Below, piece after piece: positions 9,397 to 17,720 of a stretch of 27,446 nt of DNA (positions are counted from its first letter, which is position 1; each line of letters opens with the position of its first letter). A program made the position numbers and the translations under genes. The notes beneath the pieces are model-generated. The model did no database searches. It worked only from the letters and a program-made list of their open reading frames with translations, and was not told the origin of the DNA. This stretch comes from Chara braunii (Eukaryota; Streptophyta; Charophyceae; Charales; Characeae), in NCBI GenBank assembly GCA_003427395.1, contig BFEA01000236.1, forward strand, positions 1,498,940 to 1,526,385, written 5' to 3'.

Positions 9397-9745
9397 CTTC
9401 TTCTTCTTCTTCTTCTTCTTCTTCTTCTTCTTCGCCTTCTTCTTCTTCGTCGTCGTCGTCGTCCGCTGCAGCTGCTCTACTGCTCCTTATCCTCCTCCAC
9501 CTACGCGCCTCCACCTACATCATCTTATCATCTCCTTTTTCACTGCGGAATCACAAGCACCACCAGTGTTATCCACGCCATCTTCTTCTTCTTCTTCTTC
9601 TTCTTCTTCTTCTTCGCCTTCACCTTCGTCCGCTGAGGCTGCTCTACTGATCCTTATCCTCCTCCACCTACGCCGCCTCCACCTACATCATCTTATCATC
9701 TCCATTTCGGCTACGGAATCACGAGCACCACCAGTGTCACCGACT
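9388..9745. repeat. Tandem 185-bp duplication covering the gene's leader and start context
   Basis: Copy 1 (about 9388-9572) and copy 2 (about 9573-9745) each contain CCACGCCAT, a (TTC)n run, CTGCTCTACTG, CCTTATCCTCCTCCACCTAC, ATCATCTTATCATCTCC and GCACCACCAGTGT. The CAT at 9394-9396 (start codon of the minus-strand gene) corresponds to CAT at 9579-9581, a period of 185 bp. On the gene strand this is a GAA-rich, purine-rich leader, probably 5' UTR. Confidence 0.85.
9540..9581 (-). CDS. Possible 13-residue upstream ORF created by the leader duplication
   Basis: The duplicated start context gives an upstream ATG reading MAWITLVVLVIPQ and then TGA. It shares its first three residues and the GAAGAAG-ATG-GCG-TGG context with the main ORF 185 bp downstream. 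If the transcript starts upstream of 9581, this uORF could dampen translation of the main frame. The frame is seen; transcription and function are inference. Confidence 0.4.
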   Translation of the reverse strand: MAWITLVVLVIPQ

Positions 9746-9804
9746 CTTCAATTCCAAGACAAGCACTCCATGTGGACCTCCAACTGCTGAACTCCTCGAT
9801 AAAC

Positions 9805-9830
9805 AGACCTAGGTTCGAAACCTGGTAGAC
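9805..9830 (+). other. tRNA-like T-arm / Pol III B box (possible SINE remnant)
   Basis: CTAGG-TTCGAAA-CCTGG forms a 5-bp stem with a 7-nt T-loop matching the B-box consensus GGTTCGANNCC. No convincing A box, anticodon arm or acceptor stem could be placed in the preceding 60 bases, so it is not called a tRNA gene. It may be the tail of a tRNA-derived SINE. Confidence 0.4.
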
Positions 9831-9874
9831 TCAGATGAATAATGAAATAACTATGAATTAGCTGGGCCCGGTCA

Positions 9875-10265
9875 GATGGATGATGATACCTTGAACCACC
9901 AGTACATTTCTCAGCCATTTTGCAGAAATGCGCCGTGCAGGTTGGGATGCACCTGGGTGCCATTTCGCCCAAAATCCATCCAGGCAAAACAGGTTGCACG
10001 CGAGGCCTAATTAAACCACCAGTACCCCAGTGGGTCTTAGCCCCCCTCTGGAGACGCTCTGACACAAATGCATATGGACCCACGTGGCGCACCAATTCAG
10101 CCACCGCGTTAACTGCCTAAACACGTGGAGGTACTGGTGGTGTGAGCTCGATGGGTTTCACAGGTGAAACGGCACCCTGGTGCATCCCACCCGTAGTGCC
10201 AGCATGCACGGCGCATTTCTGCAAAATGGCAGCGAAACATACCGGTCATTCAAGGTGGTCCCCCA
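9875..10265. mobile_element. Foldback / MITE-like element with long imperfect inverted arms
   Basis: GCCATTTTGCAGAAATGCGC at 9914 onwards, continuing through CGTGCA and a GGGATGCACC block, is mirrored at about 10165-10231 on the other strand. Pairing extends outward (CCTTGAA... with TTCAAGG...). An inner pair ACCACCAGTACC (10015) / GGTACTGGTGGT (10132) also matches. The centre has no coding capacity. A non-autonomous DNA transposon is likely; target-site duplications were not identified. Confidence 0.6.
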
Positions 10266-10635
10266 TCTTATCGAAAAAAAAGGATTTATAATACTTATAT
10301 ACAGATTCTTAAGAGAAAATACATTGCTGTTAACCGGATGGACTCCGAATCATCGTCCCCAGTCTAAGACAAATGACAAAAGTGCAAAACGATAAAAACT
10401 AGACGTTTTCTGTAAATGTCGATGGACCGCGCTCCCCTGCGCAATATTCTATAAATGCATCTGGAACTGGAAACGGTCCTCATACATTCAAAATGTTGGA
10501 TCAGACCGAATGCATCTGGTCGAGATACTGTCAAGATACATGTAGAATGTTGAGTACTGGTGCAAGGCCCAAAATCTCTATAATTGCTGTACACGACACG
10601 AGATCACAAAACCTAGCGGCTTGAATATAATTTTC
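10266..10635. other. Intergenic, no gene recognised
   Basis: AT-rich mixed sequence. The fragments CATACATTCAAAATGTTG and CATGTAGAATGTTG with their surroundings suggest a faint local duplication near 10480-10560. Nothing coding is supported. Confidence 0.3.
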
Positions 10636-10667
10636 TGTTGTTGTTGCTGTTGTTGTTGTTGTTGTTT
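10636..10667 (-). repeat. (AAC)n tail of the second U6 retrocopy
   Basis: On the minus strand AAC units run directly from the U6-like 3' end. This is a simple-repeat tail in the position expected for a retrotransposed RNA copy. Confidence 0.6.
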
Positions 10668-10760
10668 AACCATTTCTCAATTCATGTGTGTCATCCTTGG
10701 GCAGGGGCGATGCAATCTTCTCTGTAGCGTTCCAATCTTTCACAAAATGTCCCAAAGAAC
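10668..10760 (-). pseudogene. U6: U6 snRNA-derived retropseudogene, diverged
   Basis: On the minus strand the order is GTTCTTTGGGACATT (5' stem-loop remnant), GATTGGAACGCTACAGAGAAG, a damaged GCAT segment, GCCCCTGCCCAAGGATGACA and GAATTGAGAAATGG. This is U6 in full order with scattered substitutions and a small deletion at the AGC triad. The tail is (AAC)n rather than a T-run terminator. Not expected to yield a functional snRNA. Confidence 0.85.
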
Positions 10761-10762
10761 AG

Positions 10763-10782
10763 TTTTTTTTTTTTTTTTTTTN

Positions 10783-10816
<34 letters not shown>
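10763..10816. repeat. Poly-T run (54 positions, one N)
   Basis: Continuous T with a single N at 10782, lying immediately 5' of the second U6 copy in that copy's orientation. The true length is uncertain, as for any long homopolymer in a draft. Confidence 0.9.
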
Positions 10817-10817
<1 letters not shown>

Positions 10818-12019
10818 TGGGACCATTAAGTTTTATGCATCTCATCCTTCTGCTGCTCAAAAAAATGAACACGAAAGGACAAAAAACAGAAAAAGTCACT
10901 CCACCAAGTACACTTGACTACTTCTTGGGAAGGATACACAATTTTTTGCAAAAAAAATAAAAAATAAAAAACAGAAAAAAAGACAAAAAAGGAAAGATCC
11001 CACATCACACTTCTGTTCTCTCTTCACAATTATCCATAACGATCGCATCCCACCTTTGCTCCCATCAGAGAGAGTTTTTGGAAAAATAAAATGAATAAAA
11101 TAGAGCCCGTGCATTTAAGGAGGGGAAAAAAACAGAACCCCCGCAAAAAAGACAGAAAAGACCCGTATGGACCCCAGCATGTGAAGTCAAATCGCATGTT
11201 AAAGCACCAGTACACCATACATAGGCACGTGGAGTCAGCGTGGAACCCACACCACTTTGAAGGCCGCCGATTTTTTTTTCCCAACCGCGCCCCATGCCGT
11301 GCGGCCCCTCAGAGTTTTGTTTGTGGTGACAAAAACTTTCTGCAAGGCCGGGGTCGTGTACTGGCGATTTAAGTTCAATGAATGTTTTTTTGGTAAAACA
11401 AATTAACAAACAAATAAATAAATAAAAAGCAAAAACATACATTCGAACCACCATCCTCGTCCCAAGTGAGTGTCCATCTGTTTTTTTCCGTAGATGAGTA
11501 CCGCCACTGGGCCGTTCAGCCTGGGTCTGGTAGATCAACGGATGAACGGTAACCTTGGGCCTTAAAATGTCTGTGGGAGGCCCAGACTTTTCAAGAAAAC
11601 CAAAGCGCGGGTACCAGCACCATGTTGATTTTCCTAATGCCAGGTACCAGTCACTTAGGCAAAAAATGCATTTTGTTTTTCGTCAGTTTCTCTTCGAATC
11701 GACTGGCCCCTTCAACCACCAGTCCACACCCTGCCTGAACTGCATTTTTTCTCGTTCCCGAGTACCGATGCAAAAACCCGCGGTTATCGGGCGTGGGGGA
11801 GGTTCGGTAGGGGTGGGCTGGTGGGTGGTGGGGACCACACAAGCTCCTGCCGAGACAGAGGAAGTCGTGCAGAAGTGACAACGACAACAGGGTCTCAGAG
11901 AACGTACGTCTTACAACAACCAAGCACGCCTGCCAACATCCGAGGTTGTAATGAACGCACTCGAGAGACGCTCACAATGTCATGACCACGCATGTAGTCA
12001 TCACACACACAACGTACTC
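10817..12019. other. Intergenic, A-rich runs and (AAAT)n; no gene recognised
   Basis: Contains A-rich blocks at 10860-10995 and 11083-11160 and an (AAAT)n patch near 11410-11430. TCCCACATCA at 10999 resembles the plant snRNA upstream element, but no TATA box or snRNA follows at the right distance. Open frames are short and unlike known proteins. Confidence 0.35.
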
Positions 12020-12061
12020 TCTTTTTTTGTCTTTTTCCTTTTCTTTCAGAAAAAAGAGCCA

Positions 12062-12131
12062 GACCATTTCTCGATTTCATCCTTAAAAGCGGAAGCCATG
12101 ATAATCTTCTGTGTATCGTTCCAATTTTCAT
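12062..12131 (-). pseudogene. U6: U6 snRNA-derived retropseudogene, internally deleted
   Basis: On the minus strand AAAATTGGAACGATACACAG, AGATTATCATGGC, AAGGATGA and AATCGAGAAATGGTC occur in U6 order. The segment between AAGGATGA and AATCGAG has lost about 8 bases, and ACAGAGA is changed to ACACAGA. The 5' stem-loop is missing. A purine-rich tail (AAAAAAG, GAAAGAAAAGGAAAAAG on the minus strand, 12020-12056) follows. Confidence 0.8.
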
Positions 12132-12160
12132 GGATGTGTAGTAACCCGTGTTCTGCAGCA

Positions 12161-12329
12161 GTCTGGGGCCTTAAACGAACCCCAGACAACACAGGCCAAA
12201 CTCGGCCTGTGCCAGGCAGTGTGACCATGCACTGCCCTGGGAAAGTCAAAAGTCTAAGTTATCTGTCAGGACAAAGGTACCGCGCCCCGGCCCTTCGTCG
12301 GACACACTCACTTGTTGTGCGCAGGTACC
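12161..12329. repeat. Cluster of four consecutive stem-loop-forming inverted repeats
   Basis: GTCTGGGG/CCCCAGAC (12161-12187, 8 bp perfect), ACAGGCC/GGCCTGT (12191-12210, 7 bp perfect), CCAGGCAGTG/CACTGCCCTGG (12212-12240, one bulge) and GGTACCGCGC/GCGCAGGTACC (12276-12329, one bulge) lie almost end to end. They sit directly 5' of the third U6 remnant in that remnant's orientation. No known RNA family is recognised. Confidence 0.6.
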
Positions 12330-12436
12330 CAGACAGCATCACGGCCAGAGGGAATTCAGTTTCAGGCCAATCTGGGTCGTCATTGCATTGAGATCTCGAC
12401 GGCTAAGGGAGGCAGCACCCGGGGTCCAGACCCTGC

Positions 12437-12459
12437 GTCAACGCTACAAAAGCGTTGAC
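12437..12459. repeat. Perfect 9-bp inverted repeat with TTGAC ends
   Basis: GTCAACGCT-ACAAA-AGCGTTGAC. The arms end in GTCAA/TTGAC, the core of plant W-box motifs. This is either a small hairpin or a chance palindrome. Confidence 0.55.
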
Positions 12460-12615
12460 CTCTTGGCTTGGAGGACATTCTGTCTTGCGTCAAAGCTGAC
12501 TTCACGCATTGACGACGGCGCTGGCTCGACGCTGGTTGGACGCTGGCACTTGGGCAGCTAAAGACGCGCTGCTGGCTCGGCATGGGGGCTGACTGACAAT
12601 TGTCTTCTGGGCATG

Positions 12616-12693
12616 CTGACGTGGCACCTGCCACGCGCCGCAGCTGACGTGGCTGCTGCCACGTGTACTGTTGCTGACGTGGCCAGGCTACGT
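12616..12693. promoter_or_regulatory. Array of three CTGACGTGGC motifs, each with a mirrored GCCACG-type partner
   Basis: CTGACGTGGC starts at 12616, 12644 and 12674 (spacings 28 and 30). Each copy is followed after 2-4 bases by a reverse-complement partner: TGCCACG, GCCACGT, and GCTACGT with one mismatch. TGACGTGG is a G-box/C-box hybrid of the kind bound by plant bZIP factors. No transcribed gene is recognised nearby, so the array could also be a transposon LTR or terminal fragment. Confidence 0.45.
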
Positions 12694-13440
12694 GATTGGC
12701 ATTGCTGTTCTGATTCATCGTCAGTCGGGAGGAGATCATGACTGTGGGAGGATCGTAGATACGTACCTGGTTTTCTCGACGTTGACATTGCTCCAGCTCG
12801 CTGATGAGGACTGATTGACGTGCCACATGGCACACTGTGATAGAACTTCAGATTCGCGTTTAGACTATTGATTATTGAGGTAGCGATCGAGGAGGGAGCC
12901 CGAAGAAGAAGTGGGCATTGTCTTCTTTCTCCACTCTAAGTCTATTCTCCCTCCTCTCTCTTTCGTCTCTGTATGTTTCTTCCATCTCCTTCTATCTGGA
13001 GTCTGGACACGATTATGATTATTGACAATCATCAGCAGGTTGATATTTTTCTGGGCTTGCATTGTTGACAAGTGTCTTCACGTTCTCGGTTCATTGCAGA
13101 TGTTCCATAGAACTCAAAAATCCAGCAGCTGCTAAGTTCTAACCAGAAAATAGACAAGGACTTCCAGAAAACGCCAATCATGGCCACTAATAAAAAATAA
13201 GACTTGAAACCAGAAACAACGAAGAGGGAGGAGAAGAAAATAGAGAGGGATGGTGAAGGAGAGGAGTAAAGCTTTAATAATGATCAATAAACAAATACAA
13301 TGATTAGACTCTTCCATTCCCCCTTCCGAGACCAGAACTCTCCCACTCAAACTTGCCACCTCAGCACCTACACCTCTATTCAAGTCACAGATGGAAGGTC
13401 TCCTCACCAGTCTCTCTCCACAGGTAGGCCCAATCCCCAG
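12694..13440. other. Intergenic, no gene recognised
   Basis: Mixed sequence with CT-rich stretches near 12930-12990. No coding frame resembling a known protein and no clear repeat structure was found. Confidence 0.3.
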
Positions 13441-13538
13441 CACGAAGCCCAGCTATGGAGGTTGGTTCACAGAGTCGCCGGTCTCCAGAAGCAAGCCGCT
13501 GTTCTCGTCACCCCCAGCAAGACAAGGTACATCGGGTA

Positions 13539-13599
<61 letters not shown>

Positions 13600-13600
13600 G
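13441..13600. repeat. CAGCTATGG module and (CT)n flanking the retrotransposon on the left
   Basis: CAGCTATGG (13450-13458), CTCCAGAAGCAAGCCGCTGT, CACCCCCAGCAAGAC and then (CT)n (13541-13592) can be aligned to the segment 23687-23770 on the far side of the retrotransposon (CTCCAGCATCC, GGCCACTGTTTC, CACCAGCAACACC, then (CT)n). The retroelement thus appears to have inserted into or beside the (CT)n of such a module. Confidence 0.6.
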
Positions 13601-15026
13601 TGTTACGATCCTGGTCATTTCCCAAGTGCAAATTCACAATGAAAGACAATGCCACCCCATTGCGAAAGAAATGAAAGCACTTGCAAAGAGATACAGACCA
13701 GAGGACAGAGAAAGAAGAAGAAGAAGAAGAAGAAGAAGATGTACACCAGCAAGACCAATGACAATTCCCCCTTCTCTCTCCACCTTCCTCCTCCTCCTTC
13801 ACTTCACCAATCTTATTCTTCTCTCAATAATAATAATAACAATGAATGGANNAACCAGAATCAATATCNNAAGTTCCCTCTTACTGCTGACTCAACTCAA
13901 CAACAACAACAACAACAACAAGTCCACCATAGCTACGGCTTCCCTCCTTCAGCCTCCTCTCTCATGCATACGCTATGGCGGACTAATGAGGGCCTTGCCC
14001 TGACGTCCAAAGGACAACCCAAAGCAGCTATGGTGCTGCGCTGATGTCCAAAGGACAACCCAAAGCAGCTATGGTGCTGCGCTGATGTCCAAAGGACAAC
14101 CCAAAGCAGCTATGCCGCTGCTGACTGGTCCGCCATGCCTGACTCTGCCTCGAGCTTCCTTGGTGCAGCACTACCCCAACTGGGGCCTTCCAGATGCAGC
14201 GCCCAACAAGGTGATGAAGATGGTGTCTACCATAGCCAGGTAAGTGCCTCGCCACTCTCCTCCTTCGCAACCTTCTTCCTCCTCCTCAAGCTGGACTGCT
14301 CGCCATAGCCAGGCGTAGCTCCAGCTGCCCTTCANCTCCAAGCAGNGCTGTACCAGTCCAGNGCTGCGCTCCAGCAGCATGTCGCCAATCCTTGCACACC
14401 GCAAATGAGGAGGAGCTACTTGCTCCTCCGAAAGATATAGCGGCCTACTGGCCTCCTNGGCGGNGACTTCCTAGGCCGAGNNGCCTCCCAGCAACCGGNA
14501 CCTCCTCCCTTTCGGAGGGAAACATCATTGCAGGCTCTGCTAACCTCCNGACAGGCCCTAGACCTGGGCTACTTGGACTGGTACCNGCCTACCTCTAACC
14601 TACCGCTACTGGGCCTCTAAAAATGCCAACTTTTTGTCTTCTTCTGCTCGGCCTCCAGTACCCGACACTTCTACCACTACTTCAGTGGTACCNGCCTACC
14701 TGCTACTTGAGTGTTTTTCCCCTCTGCTCTAAGTGNNGCNGGCCTACCCCCGCTACTCGAGTGTTTTCCCCCCTGCAACCCTTCACAGTCACGGCCACAG
14801 GTAAGTACCGGCCCTACGGGGCCTTGCAACCAACAAGTACCCTTGCGGGTCACACACACACTCAACCGACAAGCACTCAGACAGGCATGCAAACCAGCAG
14901 GCACGCACACACACACAGACATGGAAATCACAGCAGAATGCGGGAATTTCAGCAAGGCATTCATTCAAGCGGCAAATCCCAGAAATCAGCAGTGTTCTCA
15001 GTCTGTGTTTTTGGCGGGTCATTACA
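13601..15026 (-). repeat. 3' LTR of the chromovirus
   Basis: On the plus strand it begins TGTTACGATCC and ends GGGTCATTACA, so on the element strand it runs TGTAATGACC...GATCGTAACA with the expected TG...CA ends. It contains (GAA)n near 13710-13738, (CAA)n near 13899-13919, a triplicated 41-bp subrepeat and many isolated Ns. It is 1426 bp against 1462 for its partner; the partner has a longer GAA run and one extra 15-bp GCATGCAAACCAGCA unit. Confidence 0.92.
14000..14122. repeat. Triplicated 41-bp subrepeat inside the 3' LTR
   Basis: Units at 14000-14040, 14041-14081 and 14082-14122 share GTCCAAAGGACAACCCAAAG and CAGCTATG. The third unit diverges at its end. TCCAAAGGA in each unit is itself close to palindromic. 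Confidence 0.9.
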
Positions 15027-15029
15027 CAA

Positions 15030-15039
15030 CCCCCCTCTC
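15030..15039 (-). other. Polypurine tract (plus-strand primer site)
   Basis: GAGAGGGGGG on the element strand lies 3 bases upstream of the 3' LTR start TGTAATG. This is the position and composition of the polypurine tract that primes second-strand DNA synthesis. Confidence 0.8.
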
Positions 15040-15067
15040 AAGAGCGAGGTCCCTTCGAGCGAGTAAC

Positions 15068-16684
15068 TCATTCAGAGTTGGCACAAAATGCATGGTAGGA
15101 GTAAATCAGAAAGAGAGACTTAGTAAGTCCGTGAGGAGTCATTTTTGCAACAAATTTAGCAGTCTGTCCCTCAGCGATCTGTCGTTCAGAAGCGTTCACG
15201 ACATGGGGAGCATTCTTTAGCAGCTCTTTTCGGTCGATCCAGAAGAATTCAGTCAACGGGTGGTAGAGGAAGTGAACCTTGTACTGTCTGTTCCTCCCTC
15301 TTCCCTCGTGAGAAACGATTCTGTCTATCTCATGGCCGCCGTCGATAGAGCGAGGTATCATAGGGTCTCGAAAGGGAAAAGTCTCATCATCAATGTGTGG
15401 GAACAGTTTGGACGCATGAAATACCGGATACGTGAGCAGATGAGGAGGCACGTCAATCACATATGAAGGACCAAAATCATTCCCAATCACCTTCAGAATC
15501 TGCCAAGGGCCATAGTACAATGGAAGAAGCTTTCGTGATACGCCCTCTTCATCAGAGAACTCAGACATTTTGACCCAAACATAATCCCGTACTTTGAATT
15601 TTGCTTTTTTGCGCAACTTGTTAGCATGTTTGATCATGGCATGCTGGCGCTTGTTCATGGCTGCAATAACAGCTTTGAGCAAGCGTGCGTACTTGGCATT
15701 GTAGCCAGGCATGCCGGGCATCAGACCAGGTGACCGTTCGGGGAACAGATAGGAGAGGGGATTACGCATCGGCCATCCGTATTGCAACTGGTTTGGTATC
15801 ACACCAGTTGCAGAGTGAATGGAGTTGTTGTACAGTCCCTTCACTTTATGCAACTCCTTGTCCCACGTGTTCTGATCTGGAACAATCAATGCGCGAAGTA
15901 GTTGGATGACAGTCTGGTTGATCTCCTCAACCAGTCCATTGGCTTCGGGGTGTCGACCAGAAGTCTTGTCGAGTTTAATGTCGTAGATCTGAGAAGTGAA
16001 GTCCTTCCAATCTTTACTAATGAATCGGGTGTCCCGATCACTCACAATGGTTTTCGGTTGGCCATACTGCAGAATATACTGCTGATGGAACTCTTCGATG
16101 ACAAGCTCAGTTGGGGCATGGGGAGGAAAAGGAATCAGATTTAGAAATTTGGAGAAACGATCCACTATGACCATGACTTGTGAATTCCCTGCTTCACTCA
16201 CCTTTCCCATGCCCGTGAAGTTGATGGAAATCGACTCACCGGGTCCATCAGGAATGGGTAGGGGTCTCAGCAGGCCATAAGGCTTATGCCTGTGAACCTT
16301 GGTTCTTTGACATACTTGACATTCAACGATGAATTTCTGAGCAGATCCTTTCATTCCTCGCCAATCAAACTGCTGGAGAAGACTTCCATAAGTCTTCTCA
16401 AAGCCGAAATGTCCACTCCGGCCATGTGCCAAATCCAAGAAATGAGTTCGGAGAGGCGCATGGTTGGGTACACACAGACGATCAAATTTCCCATACCGGC
16501 GGAATACAAGACCCTCACACTCATGAAAATCAGGCTGACTGTTAGGGTCAGCCTTGAGCTGCTCAAGGATGGAACTAAGGTCCGGATCCTTGGCGGTGTG
16601 TTCGACCAGATCCTCCTTCAGTTTCCTTCGGAGGTCATACGAACCCACAAGGCAAGTCAAAAACTCAGGGTGCATCAGCAACAC
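15068..16684 (-). pseudogene. pol: pol, integrase-chromodomain part (separated from RT by a frameshift)
   Basis: Homology starts near 16672. The zinc-binding HHCC module (GHFGFEKT and CQVCQRTK) lies around 16300-16450. The integrase core follows, with SDRDTRF and the ANGLVEEIN block carrying the second and third acidic residues. The first catalytic Asp is replaced: the motif reads SINFTG with Asn encoded at 16220-16222. YYGPWQI matches the GPY/F motif. EIDRIV...RQYKVHF...FFWIDRKEL is a chromodomain-like tail, thought to guide chromovirus integration to marked chromatin. The frame is open to its natural end but is +1 relative to the RT frame, so it is not translated from the gag-pol start without repair. 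Confidence 0.9.
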
Positions 16685-17720
16685 GATTATAACAACCTTT
16701 CTTATGTTTCAACTCAAAATCGTACACATCAATGTCATGCAACCAGCGGGTCAGCGTCGGAGAGAGATCAATTTGTGTCTTAATCCACTGCAAGGTCTGA
16801 TGATCTGAGTAGACCTTGAAGTGACGACCCAATAGGTAGTGCTTCCCATGTGTGAGCGCCTCGCGTAGGGCGTAGAACTCACGCATGTATGTGGAGGTAG
16901 CTACCTTGTGGTTGGGCATGCGTTTGCTGTAGTATTCGAGCGGACGCAGGCCATCACCATCGTCTTGTTGCAGCACTGCACCAATCTCACACTGGCCCGC
17001 CTCCGTAGTGACTATGAATGTGAGGTTGGGATCCGCAATGCGGAGCACAGGATGACTCACCAATGCCTCTTTCAAGGCTTGGAACGCAGTCTCACATTTC
17101 TCACACCACGCATAGGCAACATTCTTACTAGTTAGTCTTGAGAGTGGGTGAGCAATGATAGAAAATTTGGGCACAAACTTCCGGTAATAGGAGGCCAAAC
17201 CAAGAAAAGAACGCAGCTCGCGTACATTCGCTGGTTGAGGCCACTTTCGGATGACCTCAACCTTGGTTGCCTCCGGCTCAAGGCCGTTTGCAGACAACCG
17301 GTGCCCAAGATAGATGACGCTGTCCCTTCCAAACTCAGATTTCTCTAAGTTCAGGTGCAGTTGTGCCTCCTTGAGGACTTGCAAGACCTCCTCAAGGTGC
17401 TTGACGTGCTCTTCCATGGACTTGCTGAAGATTAGGATATCGTCAAAGTACACAACCACAAACCTGTTGAGTTGATGGCGAAGTAGCTTGTCCATGAGGC
17501 ACTTAAATGTGGCCGGTGCATTCGTAAGTCCGAAGGGCATAACGATGAACTCGTACAGCCCATCGCGTGTTTTGAATGCAGTTTTGTGCTGGTCACTCGG
17601 ATCAACTTCAATCTGGTGGTAACCAGACTTGAGGTCGATCTTGGAGAAGACCTTGCACCCACCTGCCGCATCTAGCAGATCATCTATGCGAGGCAAAGGG
17701 TAAGCGTTCTTTCTGGTGAC
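16665..17720 (-). pseudogene. pol: pol, reverse transcriptase-RNase H part
   Basis: This continues the protease frame directly after an in-frame stop at 17721-17723. RT motifs are KNAYPLPRIDDLLD, FSKIDLKSGYHQI, MPFGLTNAPATF and the catalytic VVYFDDILIFS (YFDD at 17439-17450). RNase H follows, but the usual first Asp of the TDAS motif is Glu here (TTEAGQCEIGAVL, near 16980-17011); the later Glu (MREFYALREAL) and Asp (YSDHQTL) are present. The frame ends right after NRVADA, where a tether into integrase is expected, through a small deletion that shifts the frame. Confidence 0.92.

Noticed and set aside
9805-9830. A tRNA gene
   Set aside because: Only the T-arm/B box is present; no acceptor, D-arm or anticodon arm could be placed upstream.
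10999-11008. TCCCACATCA as a plant snRNA upstream sequence element
   Set aside because: No TATA box at the expected distance and no snRNA sequence downstream; the nearby U6 copies are on the other strand or too far away.
14000-14122. CRISPR-like direct repeats
   Set aside because: The 41-bp units abut without spacers, occur in both LTRs and lie in a eukaryotic retroelement.
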